Shown piece by piece: positions 53,435 through 62,024 of a stretch of 64,000 nt of DNA. The first letter of the stretch is position 1, and every line of letters begins with the position of its first letter. The notes under the pieces were generated by a model. It was not told where the DNA came from. It worked only from the letters and a program-made list of their open reading frames with translations, and made no database searches. The stretch comes from Rhizobium tibeticum (GTDB lineage: Bacteria > Pseudomonadota > Alphaproteobacteria > Rhizobiales > Rhizobiaceae). The position numbers and the translations under genes are program-made. The stretch is from the NCBI RefSeq assembly GCF_900110205.1, contig NZ_FOCV01000022.1, positions 56,486 through 120,485 of the forward strand. The letters run 5' to 3'.

Positions 53435-53607
53435 GCTGATTCCTTTGGGGAAACCAGCAAAATAGCATCGGTACAACTGCATCAAAACTGAGCCAGAGCT
53501 AATTTTTGACGCCGATTGACAGCCGGGAGGTGGGCAATAGCGTCAAAAAGGTGGATGATAGCTGAAGAAGTATGTCTCTCGTCGTTTCACCCGCGGAGGT
53601 ATGCGTG

Positions 53608-53865
53608 ATGGACAATTCAGCTGAGCCCGACCCATCGACTTGGCGCGCCGACCTTGAATTGCGCCTGCTTGAGCTTGTCGATAGATATGTGGTCTTCGGA
53701 GTGAGACAACAAGACATATTCGACGCAATTACCACCAAGGTGAAACGGCTTCGTGAGGAGCTGGAACACGATCCCGATGCAGCTGACTATGTCCCAGCAC
53801 GCGATGTTGTGGACGAGCCCTCGAACGATTGGCCCGCTGCTGAAACGGATCGTGCTGATCGCTAG
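53608..53865 (+). CDS. Small helical protein, unknown function
   Basis: 85 aa, acidic. Residues about 10-55 are one long helical stretch (LELRLLELVDRYVVFGVRQQ then IFDAITTKVKRLREELE), followed by an unstructured Asp/Pro-rich tail. The ATG at 53608 has GGAGG 8 bases upstream. It sits just before the pntB remnant. It could be a real gene; no family recognised. Confidence 0.55.
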   Translation: MDNSAEPDPSTWRADLELRLLELVDRYVVFGVRQQDIFDAITTKVKRLREELEHDPDAADYVPARDVVDEPSNDWPAAETDRADR

Positions 53866-53866
53866 T

Positions 53867-54198
53867 CATATGAACGTTCTTCTTGCGGAGACGAGGTTCC
53901 CTACGACATCGTTCTTGAAATGGAAGAGATGAATGAGGACACCTCGAATACCGATGTCTAAATTGTTATTGGCTCGAATGACATCGTCAATCCGGCCGCA
54001 TTGGAAGATCCAAACTCACCGATTGCCGGCATGCCAGTACTTGAAGTCTGGAAGGCCAAGAATGACTTCGTCTCGAAGCGAGGGTACGGAACGGGCTACT
54101 CCGGCATCGAGAACCCGCTGTTTTACACGGATAATACGCGGATGTTCTATGGCGACGCCAAGAAGCCGCCGAATGGACTAATTCCACTGATGGCCTGA
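53867..54198 (+). pseudogene. pntB: C-terminal fragment of NAD(P) transhydrogenase subunit beta
   Basis: HMNVLLAE, then in another frame VPYDIVLEMEEMNED, a TAA at 53959-53961, and IVIGSNDIVNPAALEDPNSP, IAGMPVLEVWKAK and YSGIENPLFYTDNTRMFYGD: these are the last about 105 residues of PntB, the NADP(H)-binding domain III (GANDxVNPAA and NPLFFxxNTxMLFGDAK in intact proteins). There is no upstream part, one stop and one shift. It is a residue of a lost pntAB copy, brought or left by rearrangement. Confidence 0.88.
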
Positions 54199-54651
54199 CA
54201 GATGGCGTCGAGGGCAGGACGGCGGTCAGCGTTTCCGTGCTGACCGCCTCCCGCAGAACTGCTTCTGTCGCATTCGATGAAACGCCGGGCGGCGCAAGCT
54301 TGCTTGGCGTCAAAGCGCGTGCTGCCAATTTGCGTATCGAGGCGCGAATGGACAGGCAAGGGGAGCGGCGTGCCGTTCGGGCAGGTCATTTGAGAGACCG
54401 TTGCGCGGCTGAACCGCTATCGGCCGCTTGTGTTGAAAAACTCGGCATTGCTGGCGCTGTAGTGGGGTGATTCAATCGTCGCATGACTTGCGGAGAATTG
54501 AGCAATGATGGGATCTCAGGCGGTTCCGGCGCAGGTCTTCTACGACTTCTGCCTTGATGAACACGTCGCTTTTGCACGGGCATGTGTTTAGTCCGCCGCC
54601 ACCTGAACAGGATCGAGGCGAGGGCGAAGACCAGCATAAATGGAGCCGAGC
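54199..54651. other. Gap, possible gene debris
   Basis: About 450 bases. A stretch reading SVSVLTASRRTASVAFDETP at 54220-54300 looks protein-like but cannot be assigned or extended. No ribosome sites. Confidence 0.35.
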
Positions 54652-54704
54652 TTGACGTTAGGAGTATATGCTCCTATATGGGCTATTAGGGGCATATGCT
54701 CCTA
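54652..54704 (+). promoter_or_regulatory. Promoter with two operator palindromes before the NmrA-like gene
   Basis: TTGACG (54652-54657), a 17-bp spacer and TATATG (54675-54680) form a good sigma-70 promoter. TAGGAGTATATGCTCCTA (54659-54676) fills the spacer and touches the -10; TAGGGGCATATGCTCCTA (54687-54704) begins at the expected start site. The two are 28 bp apart, which suits a repressor of the MarR or HxlR type, probably the product of the gene at 55889. Confidence 0.75.
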
Positions 54705-54724
54705 TGCGAAAACGGAGTAAGGTT

Positions 54725-55606
54725 ATGAACCAAGCTGAGATACTTGTAAGTGGTGCCACCGGACGGACGGGAGGTGCCGCTATCGATGAACTGCTCAAGA
54801 TGGGCAAAAGCGTGCGGGCCTACGTGCGCTCGGACGATGAGCGGGCGACGGCCCTCAGGCAGCGGGGAGTTGATATCGCCGTCGGGGACTTCACCAACAT
54901 CGATGACATCCGGACCGCAATGGAAGGCATCCGATCGGCCTATTTCTTGCATCCGATCGCGCCGGGTATTCTTGGTGCTGCGGCCTATTTCGCACAGGCC
55001 GCGAAGGAAGCGGGCATCACGGCAATCGTCAACATGTCGCAAATTTCGGCGCGTCGGGAGTCGGCGAGCCACGCGGCCCAGGACCATTGGGTCTCCGAGC
55101 GGGTCTTCGACTGGTCAGGTGTCCCGACGACGCATCTCCGCCCGACCTTCTTTGCCGATTGGCTCGTCTATCCGCATTTTGCGAAGGAGATTTGGAGCAA
55201 GAAGAAGATCGAGTTCCCGTTTGAGAACGGTCGTCATGCGCCCATCGCCGCCGATGACCAAGGTCGGGTGATTGCCCATGTTCTTGCTAATCCGCGCGGC
55301 CATGAAGGCAAAATCTACCCGCTCCATGGCCCGGTCGAGATGGACCACACCGAGATCGCGGCCGTCGTCAGCGACGTCCTTGGCGCGAAGATCGAATATG
55401 CGCCAACCTCGATCGAAGCGTTCAAGGACAAGATGGAAAATCTCTACAAGTTCCCGCCTTTCCTAGTGCAGCACCTGATCGAAGTCGCCCAGAACTATCG
55501 GGATGGCATCTTCGCGGGCACGAACGATGCCGTCGAGAAGATCACCGGAACGCCGGCACTCTCGGTCCAGCAATTCATCGCCAACAATCGCGCCGCCTTC
55601 GCGTGA
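54725..55606 (+). CDS. NmrA-like NAD(P)-binding oxidoreductase
   Basis: 293 aa. The N-terminal ILVSGATGRTGGAAIDELLK is the glycine-rich NmrA/atypical-SDR nucleotide motif; VRAYVRSDDERATALRQRGV decides cofactor type, and VNMSQISARRESASHAAQDHW replaces the classical YxxxK region, as in NmrA-like quinone reductases and redox sensors. GGAG 7 bases before the ATG at 54725. The promoter carries twin palindromes and a MarR gene follows 282 bases downstream, a typical quinone- or electrophile-inducible arrangement. Confidence 0.88.
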   Translation: MNQAEILVSGATGRTGGAAIDELLKMGKSVRAYVRSDDERATALRQRGVDIAVGDFTNIDDIRTAMEGIRSAYFLHPIAPGILGAAAYFAQAAKEAGITAIVNMSQISARRESASHAAQDHWVSERVFDWSGVPTTHLRPTFFADWLVYPHFAKEIWSKKKIEFPFENGRHAPIAADDQGRVIAHVLANPRGHEGKIYPLHGPVEMDHTEIAAVVSDVLGAKIEYAPTSIEAFKDKMENLYKFPPFLVQHLIEVAQNYRDGIFAGTNDAVEKITGTPALSVQQFIANNRAAFA

Positions 55607-55888
55607 GCACCGTCAAGGCAAGGAGTCTGAACCGTCGAATACTCAAGGTGAGCGTCATCCGTATGACGCGCTCGCCGCTGGTAAGAGCGAGATCATGGCC
55701 GACGAGGGAATCGCGCTGCTGAAGAGCACGCTTGCAGCCGGGGTGCCCGGCTACATTACCCCGCCGCCAGTGTTGATCTAAACACTAAGATGGCGGAGAC
55801 AGCACTAGCAGCGGACCACGAGGCGCGGAGAACCTCAGGACTTCGCGCCTCACGTACGGGCGATGAATAGGAATTGAAAGGAAACGAG

Positions 55889-56350
55889 ATGTTGTCGGCG
55901 AACCAACCGCTTGGAATCGATAAATGCAACTGCTCCGCCATGAGAAAGGCGAGCCGACAGATCACGCGGTTCTACGACGGCCATCTTGAGCCCGTCGGGC
56001 TGCGTATCACGCAGTTCCTGACACTGGCGGCTCTCGACGAGGCTGACGGTGCCGCTGTCAACGCTCTTGCCGAACGGCTCGACATCGAGCGGACTGCGAT
56101 GGGAAAGATGGTTGGCTTCCTGGAACGCGACGGGTTCGTCACGATTAAGCCGTCACCCGCGGACGGCCGGGTTCGAATTGTTGAACTCACCGATGAAGGT
56201 CGTCGCCTGCATAAGAGAGCGGAGCCGCTCTGGGAGAAGGCGCAGCTAGAATTCGAGCAGTTGAATGGCGCAGCAAACGTCGCAACGCTACGGCGGGGGC
56301 TGAGAGAAATCGCAGTCGGCGGCATGGCGACGACCTCTTCGGAAGACTGA
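55889..56350 (+). CDS. MarR-family transcriptional regulator with N-terminal Cys pair
   Basis: 153 aa. The winged helix is ALAERLDIERTAMGKMVGFL and ITIKPSPADGRVRIVELTDE-like (here VTIKPSPADGRVRIVELTDE). The N-terminus DKCNCSAMRKASRQITRFYD has two Cys in the place where related repressors (C-x-x-LR-AaRavTqlYD) sense thiol-reactive compounds. AAAGGAAA precedes the ATG at 55889. It probably represses the NmrA-like gene through the palindromes at 54659-54704. Confidence 0.9.
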   Translation: MLSANQPLGIDKCNCSAMRKASRQITRFYDGHLEPVGLRITQFLTLAALDEADGAAVNALAERLDIERTAMGKMVGFLERDGFVTIKPSPADGRVRIVELTDEGRRLHKRAEPLWEKAQLEFEQLNGAANVATLRRGLREIAVGGMATTSSED

Positions 56351-56415
56351 ACTTCCTTCGATTCGTCAGATTTTCGTGCGTCGTGCTATCGGCTGAAAAA
56401 ACGGGTAAACCATAC

Positions 56416-56502
56416 TCACCCGAACATTAAGAACGCTGTGGCGGCCCAGAAAAGAATGCAGGCTTCAATGGCAATTAGCATTCCAAGACGACGATCACTC
56501 AT
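56416..56502 (-). CDS. 28-residue membrane miniprotein
   Basis: The frame encodes a positively charged start (MSDRRLG) and one hydrophobic helix (MLIAIEACILFWAATAFLMF), then TGA at 56416-56418. AGGAGG lies 5 bases before the ATG at 56502, an unusually strong site for such a short frame. It is likely a small inner-membrane protein; function unknown. Downstream of, and convergent with, the MarR gene. Confidence 0.65.
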   Translation of the reverse strand: MSDRRLGMLIAIEACILFWAATAFLMFG

Positions 56503-56862
56503 CGGTTCCTCCTACCGTTGGGTATGGTAGAAACTCGCGTTCCGTAAAAAAGGTTCCCGATCAATGCGTTGGAGGGGACAGCGGACCGAAGCCATGCTTT
56601 TGTATTCGCGAGGCTCGACCAAAGCTGTTTGCGTTCGAGAGTCGCCGAGGGGCGTCGACTTTCCACCGAACAGCGGCCTCGTCACCACCGTCCGTGTCAG
56701 ACGCCGATCCGGAAGTCGATGCCACAGATGACCCCGTCTGCCTTGGGGAACATCTTGTCGAAGCAAGTGAGACCGGCGAGGGAGTCGGTGATGACAGCAC
56801 AGCTCTGAGGATCGTCGGCACCCAAGGCGGCAGTCGCTACGTCCGCAACAATCCGCGGTGAT
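56503..56862. other. Gap, nothing recognised
   Basis: About 360 bases between two minus-strand small genes; overlapping shadow frames only. The miniprotein promoter must lie at the left end. Confidence 0.3.
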
Positions 56863-57171
56863 CTAATGGACCTTCGCCGCGGACCATCTCTGGCGCGCGC
56901 GGTCTACCAGCTCCGCCTCGCAATGCACGCCTTCCTTGACCAGAGCCATCAACAGTGCCGCGACTTCAACCGTAGCCTTCCTGTCCCGCACAATCCCGCT
57001 CTCACGGCATAGAGTCTTGAGGGCATATTTGATGAAGGAAAAGTCGCGGAGAGGGGGATGAACCCATTGGCTGGTGCTAATGTTGTCGAACACCACGCCT
57101 TTTAGGAGCACGCTGCTCCCAGCAGGGGTGCCCATGTCGAGGTAGTCTTCGTTCACTAAAATCTTTCGCAA
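56863..57171 (-). CDS. Hypothetical protein
   Basis: 102 aa, soluble. TTG start at 57171 with GGAGG 5 bases upstream. It contains LKGVVFDNISTSQWVHPPLR followed by a helical C-terminal half (VEVAALLMALVKEGVHCEAE). No family recognised. Composition is ordinary for the region; the clear ribosome site is the main argument for a real gene. Confidence 0.55.
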   Translation of the reverse strand: MRKILVNEDYLDMGTPAGSSVLLKGVVFDNISTSQWVHPPLRDFSFIKYALKTLCRESGIVRDRKATVEVAALLMALVKEGVHCEAELVDRARQRWSAAKVH

Positions 57172-58063
57172 GCCAGCCTCCGTGTCATTCGATAGAGCCG
57201 TTAACTGCTAGGATGGCACAAGCGTAGCAGAATTAGCCCGCGCTAATAAATGGTGTGATTAGGGTTATCGACAGGTTTTACGCGGCTTGGAGTTCAGGGC
57301 GAGACTGGGACTCGCGAAGCGCCGGCCCGCAATCGTCAAGGCCCGTTGCGTACACCTGCTGGTCGCGGTGCGGACGACCGTTGATCGCGGCTTCTTGATT
57401 GAGTTCCGGCTTTGGAGCAGGTGCCCACTTGCCCCATAATGCCGCAAAATCGTGCATCTGACCCACGCCGGTGTCAATGATCGAAGAGGACGTGAAAGAC
57501 GATCACTTTATCACCAGCCGGAATTTGCTGATCAACTGACACTGAGCGTTCGCATTAGTTCACCGCATCAGGATGGGATCGGTGTCACTGTTGGATCGAA
57601 CGGAGGGCGGTGCGCAGGGCGCAGTTCCGTAGGCAAGATTTTCATGATCGATGCCGCGAGGTGCACGGCGGGAAATATCCAGCACGATGCCGCCTGCATT
57701 GCATCGTACACATCAACCGTGAGAGTCTCCACGCCTTCATCCGGGACACCAGCCATCGGCAGCCTGCTCGTAACCGACGGGAACACCGCCTACAGGCGCT
57801 TGCCGGATCGCGGCCACCAGGCGATCAACCTGAGCGCGGTCGATGCTCCGCCAGCCCATGATCGAGGCTTCGAGCTGGTTCTCCAAGCAGTCGCCTTCAA
57901 CCCCAACAACCTCGATCTGGTCAATTTGCGGGCGTCGCGAGCCTGGTAGGGTGTTTGTGTTCAGCGACCTCACTTTGCCACAGTGCTGATCGCTCCACCC
58001 TCCTCATAGGATCTCTATGATGCCGGTCGCTTGGCAGAAAGAAGTTCACCGGGGATTGGGTGC
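57172..58063. other. Long gap with possible gene debris
   Basis: About 890 bases without a firm gene. It includes one protein-like minus-strand frame (57278-57466, listed separately). Frames at 57452-57949 (+) and 57737-57973 (-) overlap, have no ribosome site and were not accepted. Probably decayed sequence. Confidence 0.35.
57278..57466 (-). CDS. Possible small protein or gene tail
   Basis: 62 codons with protein-like composition (MHDFAALWGKWAPAPKPELN, then RPHRDQQVYATGLDDCGPAL), GTG start at 57466 or ATG at 57457. No ribosome site was found, and it may instead be the end of a larger lost gene. No family recognised. Confidence 0.3.
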   Translation of the reverse strand: MGQMHDFAALWGKWAPAPKPELNQEAAINGRPHRDQQVYATGLDDCGPALRESQSRPELQAA

Positions 58064-58564
58064 TTAGAGCGTCCTCTCCATGAAAATCGTGATGGGCTTC
58101 AAGCTTTGGGGAACGGCTCGGAAATGGCCGCTGCGCTTGAAACCAAAGCCTTCGTACAGAGCTATGGCATCACTCATAAACGTGACGGTTTCCAACCTCA
58201 CACTTGCGTATCCATCATCGCGCATTCTATCTAGGCAGGCGGTCATCAGGCCCTTCGCAACGCCTCTGCCTCTCGCCTCAGGGCGAACGTACATTTTCTG
58301 TAATTCGGCAATACCGTCGTCTGACTTCGAATAGCCAGCGCATCCGGCAATATATTTATCCACGCTGGCTAGGAAGAATCCCGCGCCGCGTTGTCTGAAC
58401 TTTTCCATTAGAGTTTCTATCGTGTGTCCGTAGATGTAATCCATCAATACAACATCGGGCACCCCGAACCTGCGTGACTCTTCGGCGTCCCATTTGCCCA
58501 TGGCATTGATGAGCATATGTGCCTCTTCGAAGTCAGTCGGAGAAATGATTTCACGGACTTCCAT
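58064..58564 (-). CDS. GNAT-family N-acetyltransferase
   Basis: 166 aa. The acetyl-CoA motif A is ELQKMYVRPEARGRGVAKGL (Q/RxxGxG/A pattern), followed by RLETVTFMSDAIALYEGFGF, the typical motif B. The ATG at 58564 is set by GAGG 6 bases upstream; the frame extends 11 codons further. It acetylates an amine on a small molecule or protein in the cytoplasm; substrate unknown. Monocistronic. Confidence 0.88.
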   Translation of the reverse strand: MEVREIISPTDFEEAHMLINAMGKWDAEESRRFGVPDVVLMDYIYGHTIETLMEKFRQRGAGFFLASVDKYIAGCAGYSKSDDGIAELQKMYVRPEARGRGVAKGLMTACLDRMRDDGYASVRLETVTFMSDAIALYEGFGFKRSGHFRAVPQSLKPITIFMERTL

Positions 58565-59019
58565 GAACCGCCTCAGGTAGCAACTGCCTAGCGACAATTG
58601 CTACCCTATAGCGCAAAATCGCTGACCTGTCTCGCAACAGGTGCTTAGGGCGGAGCCCTTCTCCAGCGGCGGCCGCCGATAGTTGGCCAGCGTGTCGGAA
58701 ACGGGGCTTTCGCCCATTCTGCCCTATAATGGAGCGGAACAGTTCCTCATGCGCCAACGCTAGATGTGGTTAAAACCTGCGCGATCGGGATAAGTCTTTT
58801 ACGGAATTGGATTTGCGCGCCGACAATGACGTGCTGCTGGCGCAGGCAACGGGGACGTTTCTGACTGGCGACTGAAGCCTCCCACATCTGAAGCACGCCG
58901 CCAAGAGCGGTCATCGCGGCGAAGTCATCGGAGGTGAAGCCGCGGAAGGAGCCGGCCAGCTTTCGCAACTCGGTTGGCTATGTATAGGATCAACCAGCAG
59001 ACGAACCAACGGAGGGGAA
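58565..59019. other. Gap, no supported gene
   Basis: About 450 bases. A minus-strand frame (58747-58968) has a partly protein-like sequence (RKLAGSFRGFTSDDFAAMTA) but no ribosome site; it may be a remnant. Confidence 0.35.
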
Positions 59020-59226
59020 ATGTCTCGTGCATGCCGTCCTTTGACCGCGAACGAATTTCGGCTCGTGGAAAAGCTGTTGTCGAGAGAGTTTTCGGGATGC
59101 GAAGCGTTGCGCGCCCAGTTGGAAACCGCGCGAGTTTCTGCCATCGACAGAGAAGGCAGCCTTCAGTTTCGGGTGTCAGGTCCGGACGCGTTGACATTTG
59201 CGGATGAACCATGGGCAAATTTGTAA
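59020..59226 (+). CDS. Small protein upstream of the broken AAA ATPase
   Basis: 68 aa. GGAGGGG lies 4 bases before the ATG at 59020. RPLTANEFRLVEKLLSREF then ARVSAIDREGSLQFRVSG recalls small DUF6984-like proteins but ends early; a frameshift may have cut a longer protein. It overlaps the start of the ATPase by 16 bases, so the two probably formed an operon. Confidence 0.5.
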   Translation: MSRACRPLTANEFRLVEKLLSREFSGCEALRAQLETARVSAIDREGSLQFRVSGPDALTFADEPWANL

Positions 59227-59704
59227 TTCTTTCTGGCTGTTCAGGCGGCGGCAAATCAACCCTCCTTGCAGAACTTGCTAAACGGGGTTTTGCCGTTGCG
59301 GAGGAGCCTGGGCGGCGCATCGTCAAGCAGCAACTTGAAAAGCTGGTGAAGCTTTACCATGGGTCAACATGGCTGCTTTCGCTCATTGTGCAATCAGAAT
59401 GGCTCTTCAAGACTTGGTCGATGCAGTCGCAGCTTTGCATCATGCGACAGGAGAGGCAATTTCGAGCGATCTGCTCGCCAAGAACCGCTATCACGAGGAG
59501 GTGTTTGTGGCTCCTCCTTGGCCTGAAATATACCACGCCGACCCAGAGCGACGTCACGATTTAGAGAGCGCAATTGCCGAATATGAGCGCCTCATAAACA
59601 TATATCCAGCACTCGGTTACAAAGTTCGGGTGTTACCAAAATTGGCTGTCGATCAACGTGCCGATTACATCTTGAGGCACCTGCCCCAGGCGCTTTTACG
59701 ATGA
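59211..59704 (+). pseudogene. AAA-family ATP-binding protein (AAA_28 type), frameshifted and deleted
   Basis: The start MGKFVILSGCSGGGKSTLLAE with Walker A, and RGFAVAEEPGRRIVKQQLEK, are in one frame. From about 59343 the continuation EALPWVNMAAFAHCAIRMAL, VDAVAALHHATGEA, RYHEEVFVAPPWPEIYHADP and VLPKLAVDQRADYILRHL is in another. Around 59420 the Walker-B-like segment (GWVFFDRG in relatives) is missing, an in-frame deletion of roughly 15-20 residues. So it has both a shift and a deletion and is not functional. Intact relatives are about 180 aa NTPases of unknown role. Confidence 0.85.
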
Positions 59705-59800
59705 ACCCCGCTGTTCTTGATCACCGCAATGGGCTGCCCGCAGGGGAATTGTACTCATGGGCTATGCCACTGCCATCAAGGCGTCCGTGTCGTTCAAACG

Positions 59801-60781
59801 CTATTGGGAGGGGTCGATCCGAAATAATGATGTGCCCGAAACCCATACCGAGCCCGCGCCATAACGGATGGCATCTCCCATGTCTTCCGCGTCGCGAGGC
59901 GCATTGAACTTTCCAACAAGCTGATTGTTCTTGGCGTCGATCTTGATGACGGGCCACTCATGCGAGGTGACCCATGTAAATCCGCCGCCAAACGCGATAT
60001 CGCCACCGCCGCCTCCTGCGCCGGTCTCAATCGTCGCGATCACCTCATTGCTTCTGGCGTCGATCCGCTGCACCGTACCGTCACCCTGGTTGGCGACCCA
60101 GACTGACCCTTCACCCGATGCCAGGAAACGCGGGCGTTCGTGCAGAGCAATTGTCGCGACGATACGATTGGTCACCGGGTCGACGCGATAGAGTTCATTC
60201 TTGTTGAAGCCGGTGACCCAAACCGAGCCATGATCAAAAATGGCGGCCGCCCCACGTGCAGGCAATTGCAGCGTTGCTTCCAGTACACCAGTTGAGGCGC
60301 TGAAGCGGCTAAGCTCGCGATTGTAGTCTTTCGACGTGATTTTCTTCCCGGCCATCGTGACAACCCATACCGCCCCTGCGCCGACACCAACGCTGCCTTC
60401 GCTGTCGGACAAGTCTGCGCGGGTGCGCATCACAACCCGGTTCGCCTTCGGATCGACCTTATAAATGGTCTTGCTCCCAATGTCCGGTACCCAAACCGCG
60501 CTCTCTCCGATTGCGATGCCCCTATATGGCCCAATTGCGCCCTCAATTGGCACGTCGATTGCGCTGTTGTCAGCCGGATTGAAACGACCCAGCCGATTAC
60601 TGGTCATCATCCATATGGAGCCGAATCCAAAAGCAATGAAATCACCCCGGCGCAAGATTTGTGCTTGAACCTTTAACTCCTGCTTGGGGAGCGCCATCGC
60701 TGGGTCATCGGCCTGCGCGACGTCTAGGTCCGGGGCGGCGGCGAAGAGTATGCTCAGGAAAAATACTGACGCCGGCTTCAT
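59801..60781 (-). CDS. Exported beta-propeller (YncE/Vgb-like) protein
   Basis: 326 aa with a signal peptide (MKPASVFFLSILFAAAPDLD region). The body is a series of about seven repeats of the form GxGSVWVxx...l.RIDP.tn.vvatI, for example ASGEGSVWVANQGDGTVQRI and SVWVTGFNKNELYRVDP, the blades of a YVTN/NHL-type propeller. CGGAG 7 bases before the ATG at 60781. It is secreted or periplasmic; such proteins often bind polymers or proteins, and virginiamycin-B-lyase activity is not implied. Monocistronic. Confidence 0.85.
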   Translation of the reverse strand: MKPASVFFLSILFAAAPDLDVAQADDPAMALPKQELKVQAQILRRGDFIAFGFGSIWMMTSNRLGRFNPADNSAIDVPIEGAIGPYRGIAIGESAVWVPDIGSKTIYKVDPKANRVVMRTRADLSDSEGSVGVGAGAVWVVTMAGKKITSKDYNRELSRFSASTGVLEATLQLPARGAAAIFDHGSVWVTGFNKNELYRVDPVTNRIVATIALHERPRFLASGEGSVWVANQGDGTVQRIDARSNEVIATIETGAGGGGGDIAFGGGFTWVTSHEWPVIKIDAKNNQLVGKFNAPRDAEDMGDAIRYGAGSVWVSGTSLFRIDPSQ

Positions 60782-61099
60782 CGTAGTGCTCCGCACAGAT
60801 TGGCTGTCCGCGTTTCGCGCAGGAGATGCAAGCCCCGATACTGGACCCAATCTGTTTTACTCGCAAGACAAGTGCCGCAGGGGAGGGGCGACCAGAGCGG
60901 AGACAGGTTGCCTTTCCTTTGAAGTGTCGCAAACGGATGATCCTTTGGTGTGGCGTGTAGAAGAACTTTTGTAGACCGTGCCGCCTTCGATTTTCATCAG
61001 CCCGTTCGACAGCGCACAGAACGCAAAGCGAGGATGATTTCAGTTGCGGACACCGGATTTGGACGGCATGTGAGCGACAGAGCGCCTTGGAGGAATGAC
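60782..61099. other. Divergent gap
   Basis: About 320 bases between the propeller gene and the cold-shock stub. No supported gene. Confidence 0.3.
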
Positions 61100-61189
61100 A
61101 TGGCTACTACTGGTAGGGTAAAGTTCTTCGGTCAGGAAAAAGGTGCACGATGCGAAGTAGCACTTGGCGAGCGTGGGCCACCGGCTTGA
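61100..61189 (+). pseudogene. Cold-shock protein stub
   Basis: After a good ribosome site (TTGGAGGA) the first codons read MATTGRVKFFGQEKG, the start of a CspA-type cold-shock protein (MATGTVKFFNxxKGFGFI), then lose all similarity and stop at 61189 after 29 residues. The RNA-binding FGFI and FVH motifs are gone. Confidence 0.75.
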
Positions 61190-61288
61190 CCGATGGAGCG
61201 CCGGACTACAATAGACACCTCGTGAAGAACTCTGCACCGCAAAGTGGTTTGCGTCACATATAGGGAAGCAAAACGGAGTTGATCTACG

Positions 61289-61690
61289 ATGACGACGACC
61301 TTGCGTGACATCTATCAGTCGTATCTGGGCTGCCTCAATCGGCAGGCATGGAACGAGTTGGGGAAGTTCGTCTGCGAAGATGCCGAACATAACGGTCGCC
61401 CGTTTGGCTTGGAAGGCTATCGGGCAATGCTGATCAAGGATTACCAAGACATTCCTGACCTTCATTTCAATGCCGACACGATCGTCAGCGAGCCGCCAAT
61501 GATCGCGGCGCGCCTGACATTCAACTGCTCGCCGAAAGGCGAATTCCTTGGCCTGCCCGTGAATGGTCGAACGGTATCCTTCGCGGAGAATGTGATCTAT
61601 GAGTTCGAGGGGACGAAGATTCGCCGCGTATGGTCGACTCTGGACAAGCAAGCGATCGAACGGCAGCTCGCTGTCTCAACTGGCAACTAA
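61289..61690 (+). CDS. SnoaL-like ester cyclase family protein
   Basis: 133 aa, the normal length of a stand-alone SnoaL/NTF2-fold protein. LRDIYQSYLGCLNRQAWNEL, the typical FGLEGYRAMLIKDYQDIPDL and the beta strands AARLTFNCSPKGEFLGLP, NVIYEFEGTKIRRVWSTLDK are diagnostic. ATG at 61289 with GGAG about 10 bases upstream. It may be a small-molecule cyclase or isomerase, or a binding protein; unknown substrate. Confidence 0.85.
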   Translation: MTTTLRDIYQSYLGCLNRQAWNELGKFVCEDAEHNGRPFGLEGYRAMLIKDYQDIPDLHFNADTIVSEPPMIAARLTFNCSPKGEFLGLPVNGRTVSFAENVIYEFEGTKIRRVWSTLDKQAIERQLAVSTGN

Positions 61691-62024
61691 AGGGAATGTT
61701 GTCATCGGTTTGCAGGCCCACGAGCGCCGCACCATCATATCCCACCGCTTGATTCTTCGGCCATTCTCTGTCGGCGCTCGTCCCTCTCCCGGATTTCAAG
61801 AGACTCTTTTCTCGTGGGCCGAAGGGGTGACTTAGGGATGTTCCAGGCGGTGGGGTTGTCGCGACATCCGTCCCTCGGGCAAAGGTCATAGAGCGCTGTA
61901 CCTCGCGGCTTTCGAAGAATCGCGCGGTTCATAAACCACGCGGCGATCTAGCCGGATACATCGATCGGCGCTTGTTGTAGTGTGGATTGAATTTCTACGT
62001 TTCCGTTGTTGGTGAGAGTGTCAC
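61691..62024. other. Intergenic region, nothing recognised
   Basis: About 330 bases. Shadow frames only. Confidence 0.3.

Noticed and set aside
57452..57973. Overlapping frames on both strands, one with VNLRAS resembling a CMD motif
   Set aside because: The similarity is six residues without the CxxC-H site; nothing else supports an AhpD relic.
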